Assembly: GCA_032622095.1 (NCBI GenBank)
Contig: CP136066.1
Location: 206,296,978 to 206,360,977 of the forward strand
DNA: 64,000 nt
Source: Siphonodentalium dalli
Lineage: Eukaryota > Mollusca > Scaphopoda > Gadilida > Siphonodentaliidae
Direction: 5' to 3'
The notes under the pieces were generated by a model. It was given only the letters and a program-made list of their open reading frames with translations, ran no database searches and was not told the DNA's origin. A program made the translations under genes and the position numbers. Position 1 is the first letter of the stretch. Every line of letters starts with the position of its first letter. Positions 45,802-57,175 of this stretch are shown in pieces.

Positions 45802-46410
45802 ATATGAAAAGGGAAATGTTATGGCATTGTGCGTTATATAGACTATAGAAATGGAAAAGAACGGCTAACAATAAGGTGTCTATGCGGCCAATTGTCCATA
45901 AATCAGTTTATTGAACACGATCATGTCCCGCACCGATATGTTCGACAACAAGCCATCTATTGTCATCCACAATTACAGTACGATGGACAATGCAATTTCA
46001 AGAAGTTAGCAATCGATCCGTGGAGCTATAAATAGTGCAATATATTGCCGACTCGGGATTAATGACGGGAAGTCATTGTTATCTCTCATGGGGACTGACA
46101 GACTCATCAGAATACTGGGAAAGTCAGTCGGCACACGACGATGCAACAATGGATGAAGCAGCCTTAAACAAATGAGGCAATTTCCCCTGGAGATAAAGAA
46201 GGGATCTTGGACGGACAGTGAACAACCGCTTTTGTTAGTAAATATAGATAATCTTATGACTTATTGATAGACATATAATCACTTATTGCAGATTAATTAA
46301 CGGTCATCATTCAACGACAAATAATTCACAATCAATCATTTCTGAGGAATTATTGCATGTTTTGTCCAATTTTCCTTTGACGAAAACCAGCTGTCATATC
46401 AGTTTGTCGG
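45802..46410. other. unannotated stretch
   Basis: No supported feature; a 68-codon open frame at 45829-46035 has no recognisable motif. Confidence 0.4.
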
Positions 46411-46778
46411 CGCTGGGCTGGCATCACCAAAATCACCCTCTGGGGACCTCATTCTACTTAGCCTCATCTTCTGGGAAGTATCTACAGTCTCAAATTAACA
46501 TTGTTTTCATTTACTTTTTCCCTTTCTGGGAAGTTTCTATATCCCCTAATTTGCAGAAGATAAAATGCATAATCGATGTGACTAATGTGTGAATATTACC
46601 AACTTTAAAGGGGAACTTCAACCTGATCCTAGGTCTCCCGTAGCAATTGAGGCCTAAGAAGTATGAGGTTCGCAGTGGGGTGAATTTGGTGATGCTACCC
46701 ACCGTGCAGGATAGCGTCACAAAATACACCTCCTAGGGACCTCATTCTACAAGTGACAAGAAACTATTTGCAGGCTTG
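46411..46778. mobile_element. DHP copy 12, left end lost
   Basis: Begins inside the left hairpin (gggctggcatcaccaaaatc); right hairpin diverged; ends ctatttgcaggcttg. Confidence 0.8.
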
Positions 46779-47055
46779 TTTCCGCTAAAGTGGCAGTTCC
46801 CTTTTAGAGCCCCGTTCCAATTTTTCCTCTCGGAAACATTCCCCGATACACAAATAAACACAATTATGATTACTTTACTTTTCCAGTTACTGTATATGTT
46901 CAAGATTTGGCTTAAAGCTTGTTTACGAGTACTAGATATTCACAGTTTGTTACATTGAATTGGTCATTGTCGCATGGTATTGTGCAAAATGATACCCAGG
47001 ATCTCCCAAACTGTGCAAAAAGACACACATGATCTCCAAAATGTCACCTTGCGAC

Positions 47056-47132
47056 ATTCAAACTGAACGCAGGTATTCAAACTGAACGCAGGTATTCAAA
47101 CTGAACGCAGGTATTCAAACTGAACGCAGGTG
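47056..47132. repeat. 19-bp tandem repeat, four units
   Basis: attcaaactgaacgcaggt at 47056, 47075, 47094 and 47113, essentially identical. Confidence 0.95.
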
Positions 47133-47399
47133 GATTATCCATTCATATTCCATTGAAATTTCACTCAAAAATTACAAATAATCAGACAGAAGTTCCAAAA
47201 TATATATTAGATTATATACAGGACATAGGTATCCTGGAATGGAATAGGTTATTCCTTGCATCCACAACCGTTGTAGTTGTTGGGGGGGGGCAGTGCCTGT
47301 GCGATAAGGTGCATAGCGTAATTTGCCGTCATGAGCTTTCAAGCATTTGATTCCCTATAAGCGCAGAAAGGTTTTGCATGTGATGGAATTGATTTTAGT

Positions 47400-47665
47400 G
47401 CAATTTGTTTGTCGGTTACTTAAGGGGTTTCCATGTCTGAGCTACGTCAGGAGGTGGAAAGTTTAGATGGACCTACACAGAAAACTACTTAATTGTTAAG
47501 CTAGTACTCCACATGAAGGAATTTATACTATCTGAAGACCGCATCAGGTATATTATATAACAATAAAATGTCAAAAAGATCACTTTAATCATAGTGTTAG
47601 AAGTGAAATTTTGGGAAGAGCGTTCTCAGCAAATATACAAATTGAGTGGAAATGAATAACTGCCT
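47400..47665 (-). repeat. inverted paralogue of the 39.3-40.0 kb region
   Basis: Reversed, it reads through ctcttcccaaaatttc, tgttatata, ggtcttc, ccttcatg and ctgtgtaggtc in the same order as 39260-40030, but without PAL copy 10 and T6 copy 2. A third partial copy lies at 61252-61312. Confidence 0.78.
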
Positions 47666-47686
47666 TTATTAGCCACATCAGAAAAT

Positions 47687-48300
47687 TAATAAGCCTCAGC
47701 TGAGAGCCACCTTTGTCTGGGATACTCTGTGCGGGGATACTCTGTGCGGGGATACTCTGTGTGGGGATACTCTGTGCAGGGATACTCTGTGCAGGGATAC
47801 TCTGTGCAGGGATACTCTGTGCAGGGATACTCTGTGCGGGGATACTCTGTGCGGGGATACTCTGTGCAGGGATACTCTGTGTGGGGATACTCTGTGCAGG
47901 GATACTCTGTGCAGGGATACTCTGTGCAGGGATACTCTGTGCAGGGATACTCTGTGCGGGGATACTCTGTGCGGGGATACTCTGTGCGGGGATACTCTGT
48001 GCGGGGATACTCTGTGCAGGGATACTCTGTGCAGGGATACTCTGTGCAGGGATACTCTGTGCAGGGATACTCTGTGCGGGGATACTCTGTGCGGGGATAC
48101 TCTGTGCGGGGATGCTCTGGGTGATGCACGTGTTATTATCATCATTAATAAACCTCAGCGTAATGCCACAGTTGTCTGGGATACTCTTTGCAGGGATACT
48201 CTGGGTGATGCACGTGTTAATATCATCATTAATAAACCTCAGCGTAATGCCACAGTTGTCTGGGATACTCTTTGCAGGGATACTCTGCGATGCACTTGTT
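47687..48300. repeat. 84-bp repeat with an expanded 15-bp array inside
   Basis: 84-bp units with aataaacctcagcgtaatgc and gtgatgcacgtgttattatc are spaced 84 bp apart (48121, 48205). A truncated one starts at 48289, and the array interrupts a first one starting at 47687. Each unit ends in one or two gatactctttgcagg motifs. Confidence 0.88.
47720..48118. repeat. 15-bp minisatellite, about 27 units
   Basis: GATACTCTGTGCAGG or GATACTCTGTGCGGG units in runs of like variants (A-type and G-type alternate in blocks). All frames stay open because 15 is a multiple of 3; the minus strand reads QSIPA repeats. No gene evidence. Confidence 0.97.
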
Positions 48301-48650
48301 ATTATCATTATAATTTCACTCTGATTGTATCCCACCTATATTGCTCCCGTCCTTCTCTAGAAATTTCAATGTTTTTGACATTGATGATGAATACATTTGT
48401 ATAAAATCAATAACCGGATTAGCATCGATCTCTCGATTGCAGGAAAACATCTTCTTCAGCAGCTGATAATTGAATTGAATGACATTTTTGCTGTTTTGCA
48501 TACTCTTTATCACGCGACTGAATATTCGCATATCCATTTACACTGGTTTTAAATAATGCCATTATTTCTTCATTCCCATCCAAAACCCTGCATTTTTAAG
48601 GCTCACACATTTAGATCATTGTATACTACTATGTGGCATACTGCCATAAA

Positions 48651-48777
48651 TAATTGACTCCTTAACCACAGCAGAATTATGGGTAACTTTTCAGGATTTA
48701 GTTGGAAATATGGCTTGTTGCCATTCATTGGAAAGTTCTCACTGTGGTTAAGGAGTCGATTATTTAGGACATTACTG
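48651..48777. mobile_element. PAL copy 12, short
   Basis: Left tip decayed (catactgccataaataatt); right arm retains only gtggttaaggagtcgatta to cattactg. Confidence 0.85.
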
Positions 48778-48994
48778 TATGTACCCATTGACAGCCCAGC
48801 ACGTGTTATATTCAATTATGAATATATTGCTTGTATTATAAAATTTGTCATTTTACACTATGCATGGGGAAACTGTCAACTCGTCACTGACCTCCAATTT
48901 CGCAATTTAAATATAACCTCATAAAACCTCATGAAACTGTGTATTTGTAATCAGGTATTTGATGAGATCACTTAGGTCAGTCTCTGATTACATA

Positions 48995-49242
48995 CAGTAA
49001 TACCCTAAGTAATTGACTCCTTAACCGCAGCAGAATTATGGGTAACTTTTCAGGATTTAGTCGGAAATATGGCTTGTTGCCATTCATTGGAAAGCTCTCA
49101 CTGAGAGCTTTCCAATGAATGGCAACAAGCCATATTTCTCTCACTGAGAGCTTTCCAATGACTGGCAACAAGCCATATTTCCGACTAAAAGTTACCCATA
49201 ATTCTGCTGCGGCTAAGGAGTCGATTACTTAGTGCATTACTG
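48995..49242. mobile_element. PAL copy 13
   Basis: 248 bp; the central stem is duplicated (ctcactgagagctttccaat twice), similar to copy 9. CCGCAGC/GCTGCGG replaces CCACAGC/GCTGTGG in both arms. Confidence 0.92.
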
Positions 49243-49246
49243 TATA

Positions 49247-49859
49247 CTGTATACACCCATCAGTAAGCCCGGGTGGGGGGGCTGTGAATTTTTTGACTCA
49301 TAAACTTGGGACTGGGCAGATCTTCGAGGAACCCCCACATGCAAAATCTGAGTTTTTGTGCATAAATTTTTGACATCTTCATTCAGAGTTAAATTGATAT
49401 CAATATATACAGTAATGCTCTAAGTAATCGACTTCTTAACCACAGCAGAATTATGGGTAACTTTTCAGGATTTAGTCGGAAATATGGCTTGTTGCCATTC
49501 ATCGGAAAGCTCTCGGGCAGAGCTTTCCGATGAATGGCAACAAGCCATATTTCCGACTAAATCCTGAAACGTTACCCATAATTCTGCTGTGGTTAAGAAG
49601 TCGATTACTTAGAGCATTACTGTACTCGCCTTCTAAGTTCTAAAATTGGGGGTGGGCTTTTCTACGAGTATACATCCCATGATTTTTTGGGAGCAAAAAT
49701 ATAGACTGGTTTTATCCTGAGGGATGGGCTTACTGACGGGTGTATACAGTATAACATAGACTGGGATTATCCTCAGGGATGGGCTTACTGACGGGTGTAT
49801 ACAGTATAACATAGACTGGGCTTATCCTCAGGGATGGGCTTACTGATGGGTGTATACAG
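49247..49859. mobile_element. AA, TA-flanked element with PAL inside
   Basis: Ends CTGTATACACCCATCAGTAA and complement CTGTATACACCCATCAGTAA (identical), TA on each side. Inserted directly against PAL copy 13. Contains PAL copy 14 and, on the right, three 55-bp tandem units. Confidence 0.85.
49410..49622. mobile_element. PAL copy 14, inside AA
   Basis: Complete, TA-flanked; both arms of the TTCTTAACC/GGTTAAGAA and CTCTAAG/CTTAGAG type, as in copy 4. Confidence 0.94.
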
Positions 49860-49865
49860 TATATA
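49701..49865. repeat. 55-bp tandem repeat, three units
   Basis: atagactgg at 49701, 49756 and 49811, each followed by ttatcct and gggatgggcttactga then the AA right tip, so the element end itself is triplicated. Confidence 0.93.
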
Positions 49866-49888
49866 TTAAGCAATTATCTCCCGTCTTC

Positions 49889-50474
49889 CAGGGTTCGCGC
49901 TGTCACTTGCCAAATTTGCCAAACGGCAAAAATAATTCATATTTGGCAAAAAATATTTTCATTTGGCAAAACTTTTGGCAAGTCACTTTTTAATTCCTCA
50001 AGAAAGTTGAAAAATATTGGTCAATCAATATCATTCATTTCAGGAAACTCTTACAACATAATTATATTAGTTATGTTTTATAAGGTTTAGAAAAAGATAC
50101 AGTTAATCTCATAGAATTAGTACCGATGGTTGGAGGGATTACTAGTATTTAGCGTGGTGGTAGTGTTTGCATAGCTAATCCTCCTGTGATGTTCCCTTCT
50201 GATGAAGCAACCCTTCTACAATTGTATTATTCGGTGAATGGCTTATTGTTATATGATACACCACAATAGAGATGCGAGTATAGTTAATAATTAACTGACT
50301 GCATTTCTATCGATATCAAAATTCGTTCAAACCACGAGTGTCGAAACATAAGACTTAAGGTTGCAGAAAATGATACTATCGGGGATAGCATTTGGCAAAT
50401 GCTAAAATAATTTGGCAAAAAATATCTTCATTTGGCAAATTATTTGGCAAAAGTAAAGTCCAGCACGGACCCTG
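49889..50474. mobile_element. HM copy 3 (TTGGCAAA subtype), hAT MITE
   Basis: Ends CAGGGTTCGCGCTGTCAC and complement CAGGGTCCGTGCTGGAC. Perfect 8-bp duplication CCGTCTTC (49881-49888, 50475-50482). Collinear with HM copy 2 with internal differences. 586 bp. Confidence 0.96.
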
Positions 50475-50482
50475 CCGTCTTC

Positions 50483-50976
50483 TAAAAGTACTAAATCATT
50501 CCCCCGTCCCGTCACATGATCTCCACTAGGAATGAATTATAAAACAGATCAGCACAAATCTTAATTTGGCCAGCTTTCCCAACTATTACGGACTCAATGA
50601 TTGACGAATATTGATTTTGTCAATCTCCCGCAAAGTTTCTGTCGTCTCACCAAAAATTGACTCCACCAGGCACCAATTACATTAGTCTCTTTTCATTCAC
50701 GAAAATAAATTGATTACGAGGAAGAAATAGCGTTAAAGCTTGTATTGAGTTGCCCGAAGCCCAAGGAATGGGCAGAGACAGTTCATAATGGAAGTCTGTT
50801 GTTTTCAGGCCAGGTCGCCACGATGGAATGCAGCCCCTACTTAGTTCCAATTAAATCATTCCAAATTCCACCTGCCATATTTGTAATTTCATTCTTGCCT
50901 CATATCCAACAGCCAAGCTTTAAGCTTAAAGTCATTAAGGCGGCAAAGGCCATTTTTAGCTCAGCTTGATGAAGTA
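50483..50976. other. unannotated stretch
   Basis: No supported gene; a 75-codon open frame at 50745-50969 lacks a recognisable motif. Confidence 0.4.
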
Positions 50977-51514
50977 CAGTAATGCCCTAAATAATCGACT
51001 CCTTAACCCTTTACCCAACAGAAGGGCCCTGTGCCAATGCATTCTCTTATATATGCGAGTCGACCATAGGTCACCTCGCATATATAAGAGAATGCATTGG
51101 CTTAACACATTAAAAATTATAAAATTGTTAAAGAATGTAAGAAAAAATGGTAAAAAGTGTTAAAAAAAGATTTTTTTTAGGCCAATGCATTCTCTTATAT
51201 ATGCGAGGCGACCTATGGTCGACTCGCATATATAAGAGAATGCATTGGCACAGGGTATAACTGTAACTATCACAATGTGGTCAAGGAGCCGGTTCCAATG
51301 ATATCCATATTTGTATGGTTCTATTGAGACAGACTGAAGATATTTTAGGCTGTTGAAGCTTTATTTGGCCGGTTTTGGCCGGTTTGTTGGGTAAAGGGTT
51401 AACCACAGCAGAATTATGGGTAAATTTTCAGGATTTAGTCGGAAATATGGCTTGTTGCCATTCATTGGAAAGCTCTGAGCATTCCAATGAATGGCAACAA
51501 GCCATATTTCTCAG
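50977..51514. mobile_element. PAL copy 15, split by T2, right end lost
   Basis: Left tip 50977-51002, remainder 51403-51514. Right arm stops at ccatatttctc. The T2 insert lies in the PAL sequence ccttaaccacag. Confidence 0.88.
51007..51398 (+). mobile_element. T2 copy 6, inside PAL
   Basis: TTAA at 51003-51006 and 51399-51402. Removing the element and one TTAA restores the PAL arm precisely. 392 bp. Confidence 0.96.
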
Positions 51515-51799
51515 CAAGCTGGGACAACACGGTTTGCCATATGGTCCTGTCTTATGTGCTTTCTCACTAAAAATATGGTGTGATGTTACATGAGCCAGCC
51601 CAACTGTGCAAACCGAGTTGCCATGTCTCGCCGGGACAACTCGGTTAACTGGGACAACTTTTCTCACATAACAGCTTGTTACACGATTCGTCGTGACTTG
51701 ACATGACATTAGCCAATAGAACAATAGAATGCTCCCAAGTCCATTGACGCATCCTACAAGCCACATCCCACTACGATCATCACCAAACTTCATATCTTT

Positions 51800-52045
51800 G
51801 GGGTAGCCTTTAGATGGGAGCCATCACTTTTTTCCGAAATTTGTTAAAAAACATGGCTGCCAGTAGCCATCTTGGATTTCAGATTTCCATCCATCAGCAC
51901 ACCCTGCAGCATGCAGTTATTGGAGAATTGTTTTGAAAATTAATAGGCATGTTTGGGATCACCTCTAAATGGGAGTTATCAAATTTGAACTATTTTTAAT
52001 GAAAAACATTGCCGCCGGCAGCCATCTTGGATTTTACTCATCGTC
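51800..52045. repeat. two diverged units of about 154 bp
   Basis: Each contains agatgggag/aaatgggag, an aaaaacat block and gccatcttggattt. Very divergent, so old. Confidence 0.55.
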
Positions 52046-52235
52046 AGAAAACTGCATATGGAAGTATTCGCCAACTATCACAAGCTACCTTAATTTCTGT
52101 TGCTGGTGAAACTTTTCATCGTCTTATATTTTGCAAATAATTTGTGATCACAATGCAATTTACCGTGAACCATGACCTTGCATGACCTCTCAAACTCTTG
52201 TGATGCACATGTCCATATATTTCTAGAAGAAGTAA

Positions 52236-52320
52236 GGTTCCTTGACTCAAATCAAATATTTTTTTACCCCCGAAGCCAAAGAAATATTAATTTACGGGTG
52301 ATAACTCAATAGTGCATCTT
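52236..52320 (+). mobile_element. T4 fragment, right end
   Basis: cttgactcaaatcaaatatt then cccgaagccaaagaaatatt; terminal TTAA lost. Confidence 0.65.
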
Positions 52321-52341
52321 GCACCCTTTCTATACTAAATA

Positions 52342-52549
52342 CAGTAATGCCCTAAGTAATCGACTCCTTAACCACAGCAGAATTATGGGTAACTTTTCAG
52401 GATTTAGTCCTGAAAAGTTGCCCATAATTCTGCTGTGGTTAAGGAGTCAATTACTTAGCAGAATTATGGGTAACTTTTCAGGATTTAGTCCTGAACAGTT
52501 GCCCATAATTCTGCTGTGGTTAAGGAGTCGATTACTTAGGGCATTACTG
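52342..52549. mobile_element. PAL copy 16, two tandem short hairpins
   Basis: TA-flanked. The pattern ggatttagtcctgaaaagtt occurs as two mini-palindromes in tandem: both lack the inner half of each arm, and the unit cagaattatgggtaactttt is repeated. Confidence 0.9.
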
Positions 52550-52603
52550 TACCCAATTGACAAGTAGTTCAATTAGGAAAGGTTCAGAAGATGAGTTCAA
52601 TAA

Positions 52604-52787
52604 ACGAAGAACTTATTATCTGAACATTTCCCAACAATGAATATGAATCATTCTGCTCTTGTATTATCTATTTTATGTCTGTTGTCTGCTTTTATTACCA
52701 GAACACCCCTCTAAATGAATAATAGATCATTCCAATGTATACTTTTGTAACTGAGTGGGATATTCCATTTAGTATAGGAAGGGTTAA
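52604..52787. mobile_element. TTAA-ended repeat fragment
   Basis: gaacttattatctgaacatt and gatcattccaatgtatactt blocks match parts of 9771-9856 and 10978-11010; ends gggttaa at the T1 border. Confidence 0.45.
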
Positions 52788-53383
52788 TTCATGACTGGAG
52801 TGAAAACCCTGTGCCAGTGCATTCTCTTATATATGCGAGTCTCCCATATGGAGCCTCACATGTGTAAGAGAATGCATTGGCCTAACAATATTTACCTTGA
52901 CCGTGTAAGCCGGTTCATTCTCTTATATATGCTAGGCTCCCAATGGGATCTTTAACCCTTTACCCAACAAACCGGCCAAAACCGGCCAAATAAAGCTTCA
53001 ACAGCCTAAAATATCTTCGGTCTGTCTCAATAAAACCATACAAATATGGATATCATTGGAATAGGCTCCTTGACCACATTGTGATAGTTACAGTTATGCC
53101 CTGTGCCAATGCATTCTCTTATATATGCGAGTCGACCATAGGTCGCCTCGCATATATAAGAGAATGCATTGGCCTAAAAAAAATCTTTTTTTAACACTTT
53201 TTACCATTTTTTCTTACATTCTTTCACAATTTTATAATTTTTAATGGTTAAGCCAATGCATTCTCTTATATATGCGAGGCGACCTATGGTCGACTCGCAT
53301 ATATAAGAGAATGCATTGGCACAGGGCCGTTCTGTTGGGTAAAGGGTTAATGCTATACCAGCATAGCTCCAGTCATAAAAGGG
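52788..53383 (-). mobile_element. T1 copy 9, split by T2
   Basis: TTAA at 52784-52787 and 53384-53387. Left end shortened (ttcatgactggag). T2 copy 7 lies at an internal TTAA; flanks gggatcTTAA and TTAAtgctataccagc rejoin as in T1 copy 8. Confidence 0.85.
52956..53346 (-). mobile_element. T2 copy 7, inside T1
   Basis: TTAA at 52952-52955 and 53347-53350. 391 bp, two intact cassettes. Confidence 0.95.
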
Positions 53384-53494
53384 TTAAGGCTTCTCCCGTC
53401 ACAAAAATAAGGCCAAGTGGTTTTATTTTCATGCTAAATGTGCACTCATTTCAGTTCCAATGTGTTCACATTGGCTCAATTTTCAAGCGAGGTA

Positions 53495-53624
53495 CAGTAA
53501 TGCCCTAAGTAATCGACTCCTTAACCACAGCAGAATTATGGGTAACTTTTCAGGATTTGGTCGGAAATATGGCTTGTTGCCATTCATTGGAAAGCTCTCG
53601 GGTCGATTACTTAGGGCATTACTG
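53495..53624. mobile_element. PAL copy 17, short
   Basis: 130 bp: full left arm joined to the last part of the right arm (gggtcgattacttagggcat). Confidence 0.9.
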
Positions 53625-54130
53625 TAGCTCCTCCTCGTCTTCAAAAAATAAGGCGAAGTGGTCTTTGTCAGGACAAAGTAGATTTTAGAAAGTTTAAATA
53701 AATCGGAAGTTCGCAAAAGCATTGTGTTCTCCTCTGTCATCTTTCATTGGATATGCATGTAGAAAGCAATCATGAGGAAATCTCTTTGTCGTGGATTCCA
53801 TGGTGAAAGGACTATATTTAGACAAAAATATTTCTTCGCGCATCTGCTAACAGACGCGTAAGTGCATTTGAAAACATTACTCGGATGCGTAAAGAAAGCA
53901 GACATATGTGAACGCAGCTTTATTTGGACATGTTAGACATCAGACCAGTCAATAATTTTAAAGTCACGGATGACCTTCACAGCCGGTATTGCTGTTAAAA
54001 TATCAACACCCATTAAAACTGCCATAAACAGAAAGAATATTAAAATTATATAGACATATTTTGTTCTTCAACCAAACATAAATATCATGTAAATAATATG
54101 TTATTATTGTCAAATTTGTATGTTGAGCTA
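53625..54130. other. unannotated stretch
   Basis: No supported feature. Confidence 0.4.
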
Positions 54131-54344
54131 CAGTATAATGCTCTAAATAATCGTCTCCTTAACCACAGCAGAATTATGGGTAACTTTTCAGGATTTAGTT
54201 GGAAATATGACTTGTTGCCATTCATCGGAAAGCTCTTGGGGAGAGCTTTCCGATGAATGTCAACAAGCCATATTTCTGACTAATCCTGAAAAATTACCCA
54301 TAATTCTGCTGTGGTTAAGGAGTCAATTATTTAGAGCATTACTG
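54131..54344. mobile_element. PAL copy 18
   Basis: Near complete, one inserted base in the left tip (cagtataatgctctaaata). Confidence 0.92.
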
Positions 54345-54509
54345 TATGTAAACAAAATCCAGGTTCTCTTAGCAGTTTTGTTTACATAACAAAGTGTACA
54401 TATTAACATCCTATTTACACGATATTTATGATTGGTATAAGAACAAATTCTGTCTATATTTTAATATTCTTTCTGTTTATGGTGGTTTTAATGGATGTGA
54501 CTATTTTCA

Positions 54510-55331
54510 CTTGACCTTCCCCTTAAGGTTGTGGTCACATGGACAATATTTTCACCTACGCGGAAATCTAATTTGGAAGGTTTTCATCTTCTATTGGCTA
54601 CTTTCTAGTGTCCCACTAGTTCTGACAGTATTATTAAAATAAATAAATGGTCACGGACCATACAAACCCCTGAAAAAAGATGGTTTTCTTATAAGAGGTT
54701 GGCTTTTTCAGAACAAAATAAATAAAATTTTGCCATCCGTGCATTTAAAGGTGTATTCAGGTCCCCAATTCCTTTTATTGTACCCCTATAAAAATCACCA
54801 CTGTCCTAACTTCTCTCTGTCCGTCCCAAATGGTTTCTGGATGATAACTTTATAGTTACATGTATAGTTACCTGATCATTTTTACAATTATTTTGGATTC
54901 CTGGTGATACATGTAATTTCATAGATTTGGAATTAACTGATTATTCTGTTGTCTTGTCAAATAAAACTAGGTGTTTTAACAACATAGAGAGTTGGTAGCA
55001 AAGTTTGATTCAATGGTTGTTCCCAGAATCAAATTTCTAAAAAAAAAAGAGAAAAAAGGCCACCTTATTTGGGGGACATGTGGCCAAGCAGCCTTTTATT
55101 TCAAAATTTTATTTATTTTGTTCTGAAAAACCCAACCTCTTTTAAGAAAACCATCTTTTTTCAAGGGTTTGTATGGTCCGTGACCATTTATTTATTTTAA
55201 TAATACTGTCAGAACTAGTGGGACACTAGAAAGTATCCAATATATGATGAAAACCTTCCAAATTAGATTTCCGCATACAGTGTAGGTGAAAATATTGTCC
55301 ATGTGACCACAACCTTAAGGGGAAGGTCAAG
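54510..55331. mobile_element. long inverted-repeat element, about 820 bp
   Basis: Arms 54510-54735 and 55099-55331 start CTTGACCTTCCCCTTAAGGT and pair for about 225 bp, including gtcccactagttctgacagt. The central 360 bp is single copy (gtacccctataaaaatcacc region, short GTCCGTCC). No target duplication found. Confidence 0.82.
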
Positions 55332-55867
55332 GGATCAATTTTGAATTAGGATTTCGATGCTAATCTTCGCAGCAGTAGTTATATATGAAGCAGTTGTCCG
55401 GAACTAAAGCAGCCATATCATTAAACAGACATAACATTTAACTGGCGGATGGGCTATAGGTAAATTGTCAATTTTTGCTATAATTTTATTTTTTAGAATT
55501 TTTTCGGGTATTACAACACTTTATCTACTTTGGAAAAATCAATATAAAATTCAAAAATAAATACACCAACCTTCTAAAGGAACAAATTGCAAGCCGACCC
55601 ACCAGATAAATATGTATTGTTTCCATACAGCACAATTAAAGTCACACCCAGAAATATTTGCAACCCAACTTTTGCTGCGGAGATTTGGATGGAAATGCAA
55701 AATTGGTCACTTGACCTCCTCCTTAATGATGCTGTTCTAATGGGGTGTCATGTAATTAACAGAAGGAAAGCAATGATTTAATATTATTATTCTCTGCTAA
55801 AAGTATGAGATTTTTATAGTTAAAATATAAGTTTATGGGCTCCGTTAATAGAATCAATATATATAAT
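55332..55867. other. unannotated stretch
   Basis: AT-rich; no supported feature. Confidence 0.4.
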
Positions 55868-56028
55868 TTTTCATGATTTAGTCAGATATATGGCTTGTTG
55901 CCATTCATCGGAAAGCTCTCAGTGAGAGCTTTCCGATGAATGGCAACAAGCCATATTTCCGACTAAATCCTGAAAAGTTACCCATAATTCTGCTGTGGTT
56001 AAGGAGTCTATTATTTAGGGCATTACTG
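55868..56028. mobile_element. PAL copy 19, left tip lost
   Basis: Starts in the arm (ttttcatgatttagtcagat); centre and right arm complete to gcattactg before TA. Confidence 0.9.
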
Positions 56029-56796
56029 TATATGCCCAATAGTTTCACAACACATTCATACACTACAGGGTTAAATGTGTGCAATATAAATTATAGAGTT
56101 TGTTTAGTGAGGAATGGCACATTTTGCTATATTGAGGGAGAGATGTTCATCAGGGTCACGACTACTTGCCGATATTTATTGATCGTTGTCAGAGAATATA
56201 ACGTGTAATTCTGAGCACTCCCTCTCACGATCAGCCAGCATGTAATTTAGTGTATCGCTACCGCCATCAATAGTTTCGGAAAACCCACAGAAGTGGAAAG
56301 CAAGCAAATATGACGACGATCTGAGAATGTATGGATTGGACCGTTTACTGCTATAAACAAAAGCTGTGCCTCCGTTCTCTTAAGTACAGCTCGTCTGCAT
56401 CTATTGTGCCGTTATTGGAATAGTGTGTTCAGAATTGTGTTGATTCTACATAATTTCCACATGGGCCCAGGAATGTATTTAATCTACTGCTTTGTTGGAC
56501 ATTCATTCCCATGCTGTTTACATAGTCGGTCCACTGCGGACTGAGTTGTCAGGGGTGTAATTCATTGGTGTAGAATTTCGTTCTCTGTTTTTTCAAGAAG
56601 AATGTGTTCTAATTAATTCACTCTTATATGGATCTTTATCATCACAATTGTAAGTACAATTTGTAGATATGTATACAGACAGATTATCATGTTCATCATG
56701 TTGCACTGTTAGTTGGTTATTTCTACTTTTTCTCTCAGAATTCTGAGGTTATTAGGTTAAATTCGGTATAAATCCAGAGGAATATCCTTAGGCCTA
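56029..56796. other. unannotated stretch
   Basis: No supported feature. Confidence 0.4.
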
Positions 56797-57009
56797 CAGT
56801 AATGCCCTAAGTAATCGACCCCTTAACCACAGCAGAATTATGGGTAACTTTTCAGGATTTAGTCTGAAATATGGCTTGTTACCATTCATCGGAAAGCTCT
56901 CACTTAGAACTTTCCGATGAATGGCAACAAGCCATATTTCCAACTAAATCCTGAAAAGTTACCCATAATTCTGCTGTGGTTAAGGGGTGGATTATTTAGG
57001 GCATTATTG
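56797..57009. mobile_element. PAL copy 20
   Basis: Complete; right end mutated to gcattattg before TA. Arms share the private variant CCCCTTAACC/GGTTAAGGGG. Confidence 0.93.
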
Positions 57010-57175
57010 TAATTTCAAGTCCCAATGTACGTACACATGATACTTTTGAATACTTCATATCAAAATGGATATTGTAATACAGCAGTTACTGTTAAATGTT
57101 TTGCTAAAAATTCATGAGGATGTCACACCTCCTCCTCCTCTTTTGGCACGCGGGATTCATACCCCTTTTTAGTCA

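Noticed and set aside
47589..48335. Minus-strand 248-residue QSIPA-repeat protein and plus-strand repeat frames
   Set aside because: Explained by the 15-bp minisatellite; other frames are equally open.
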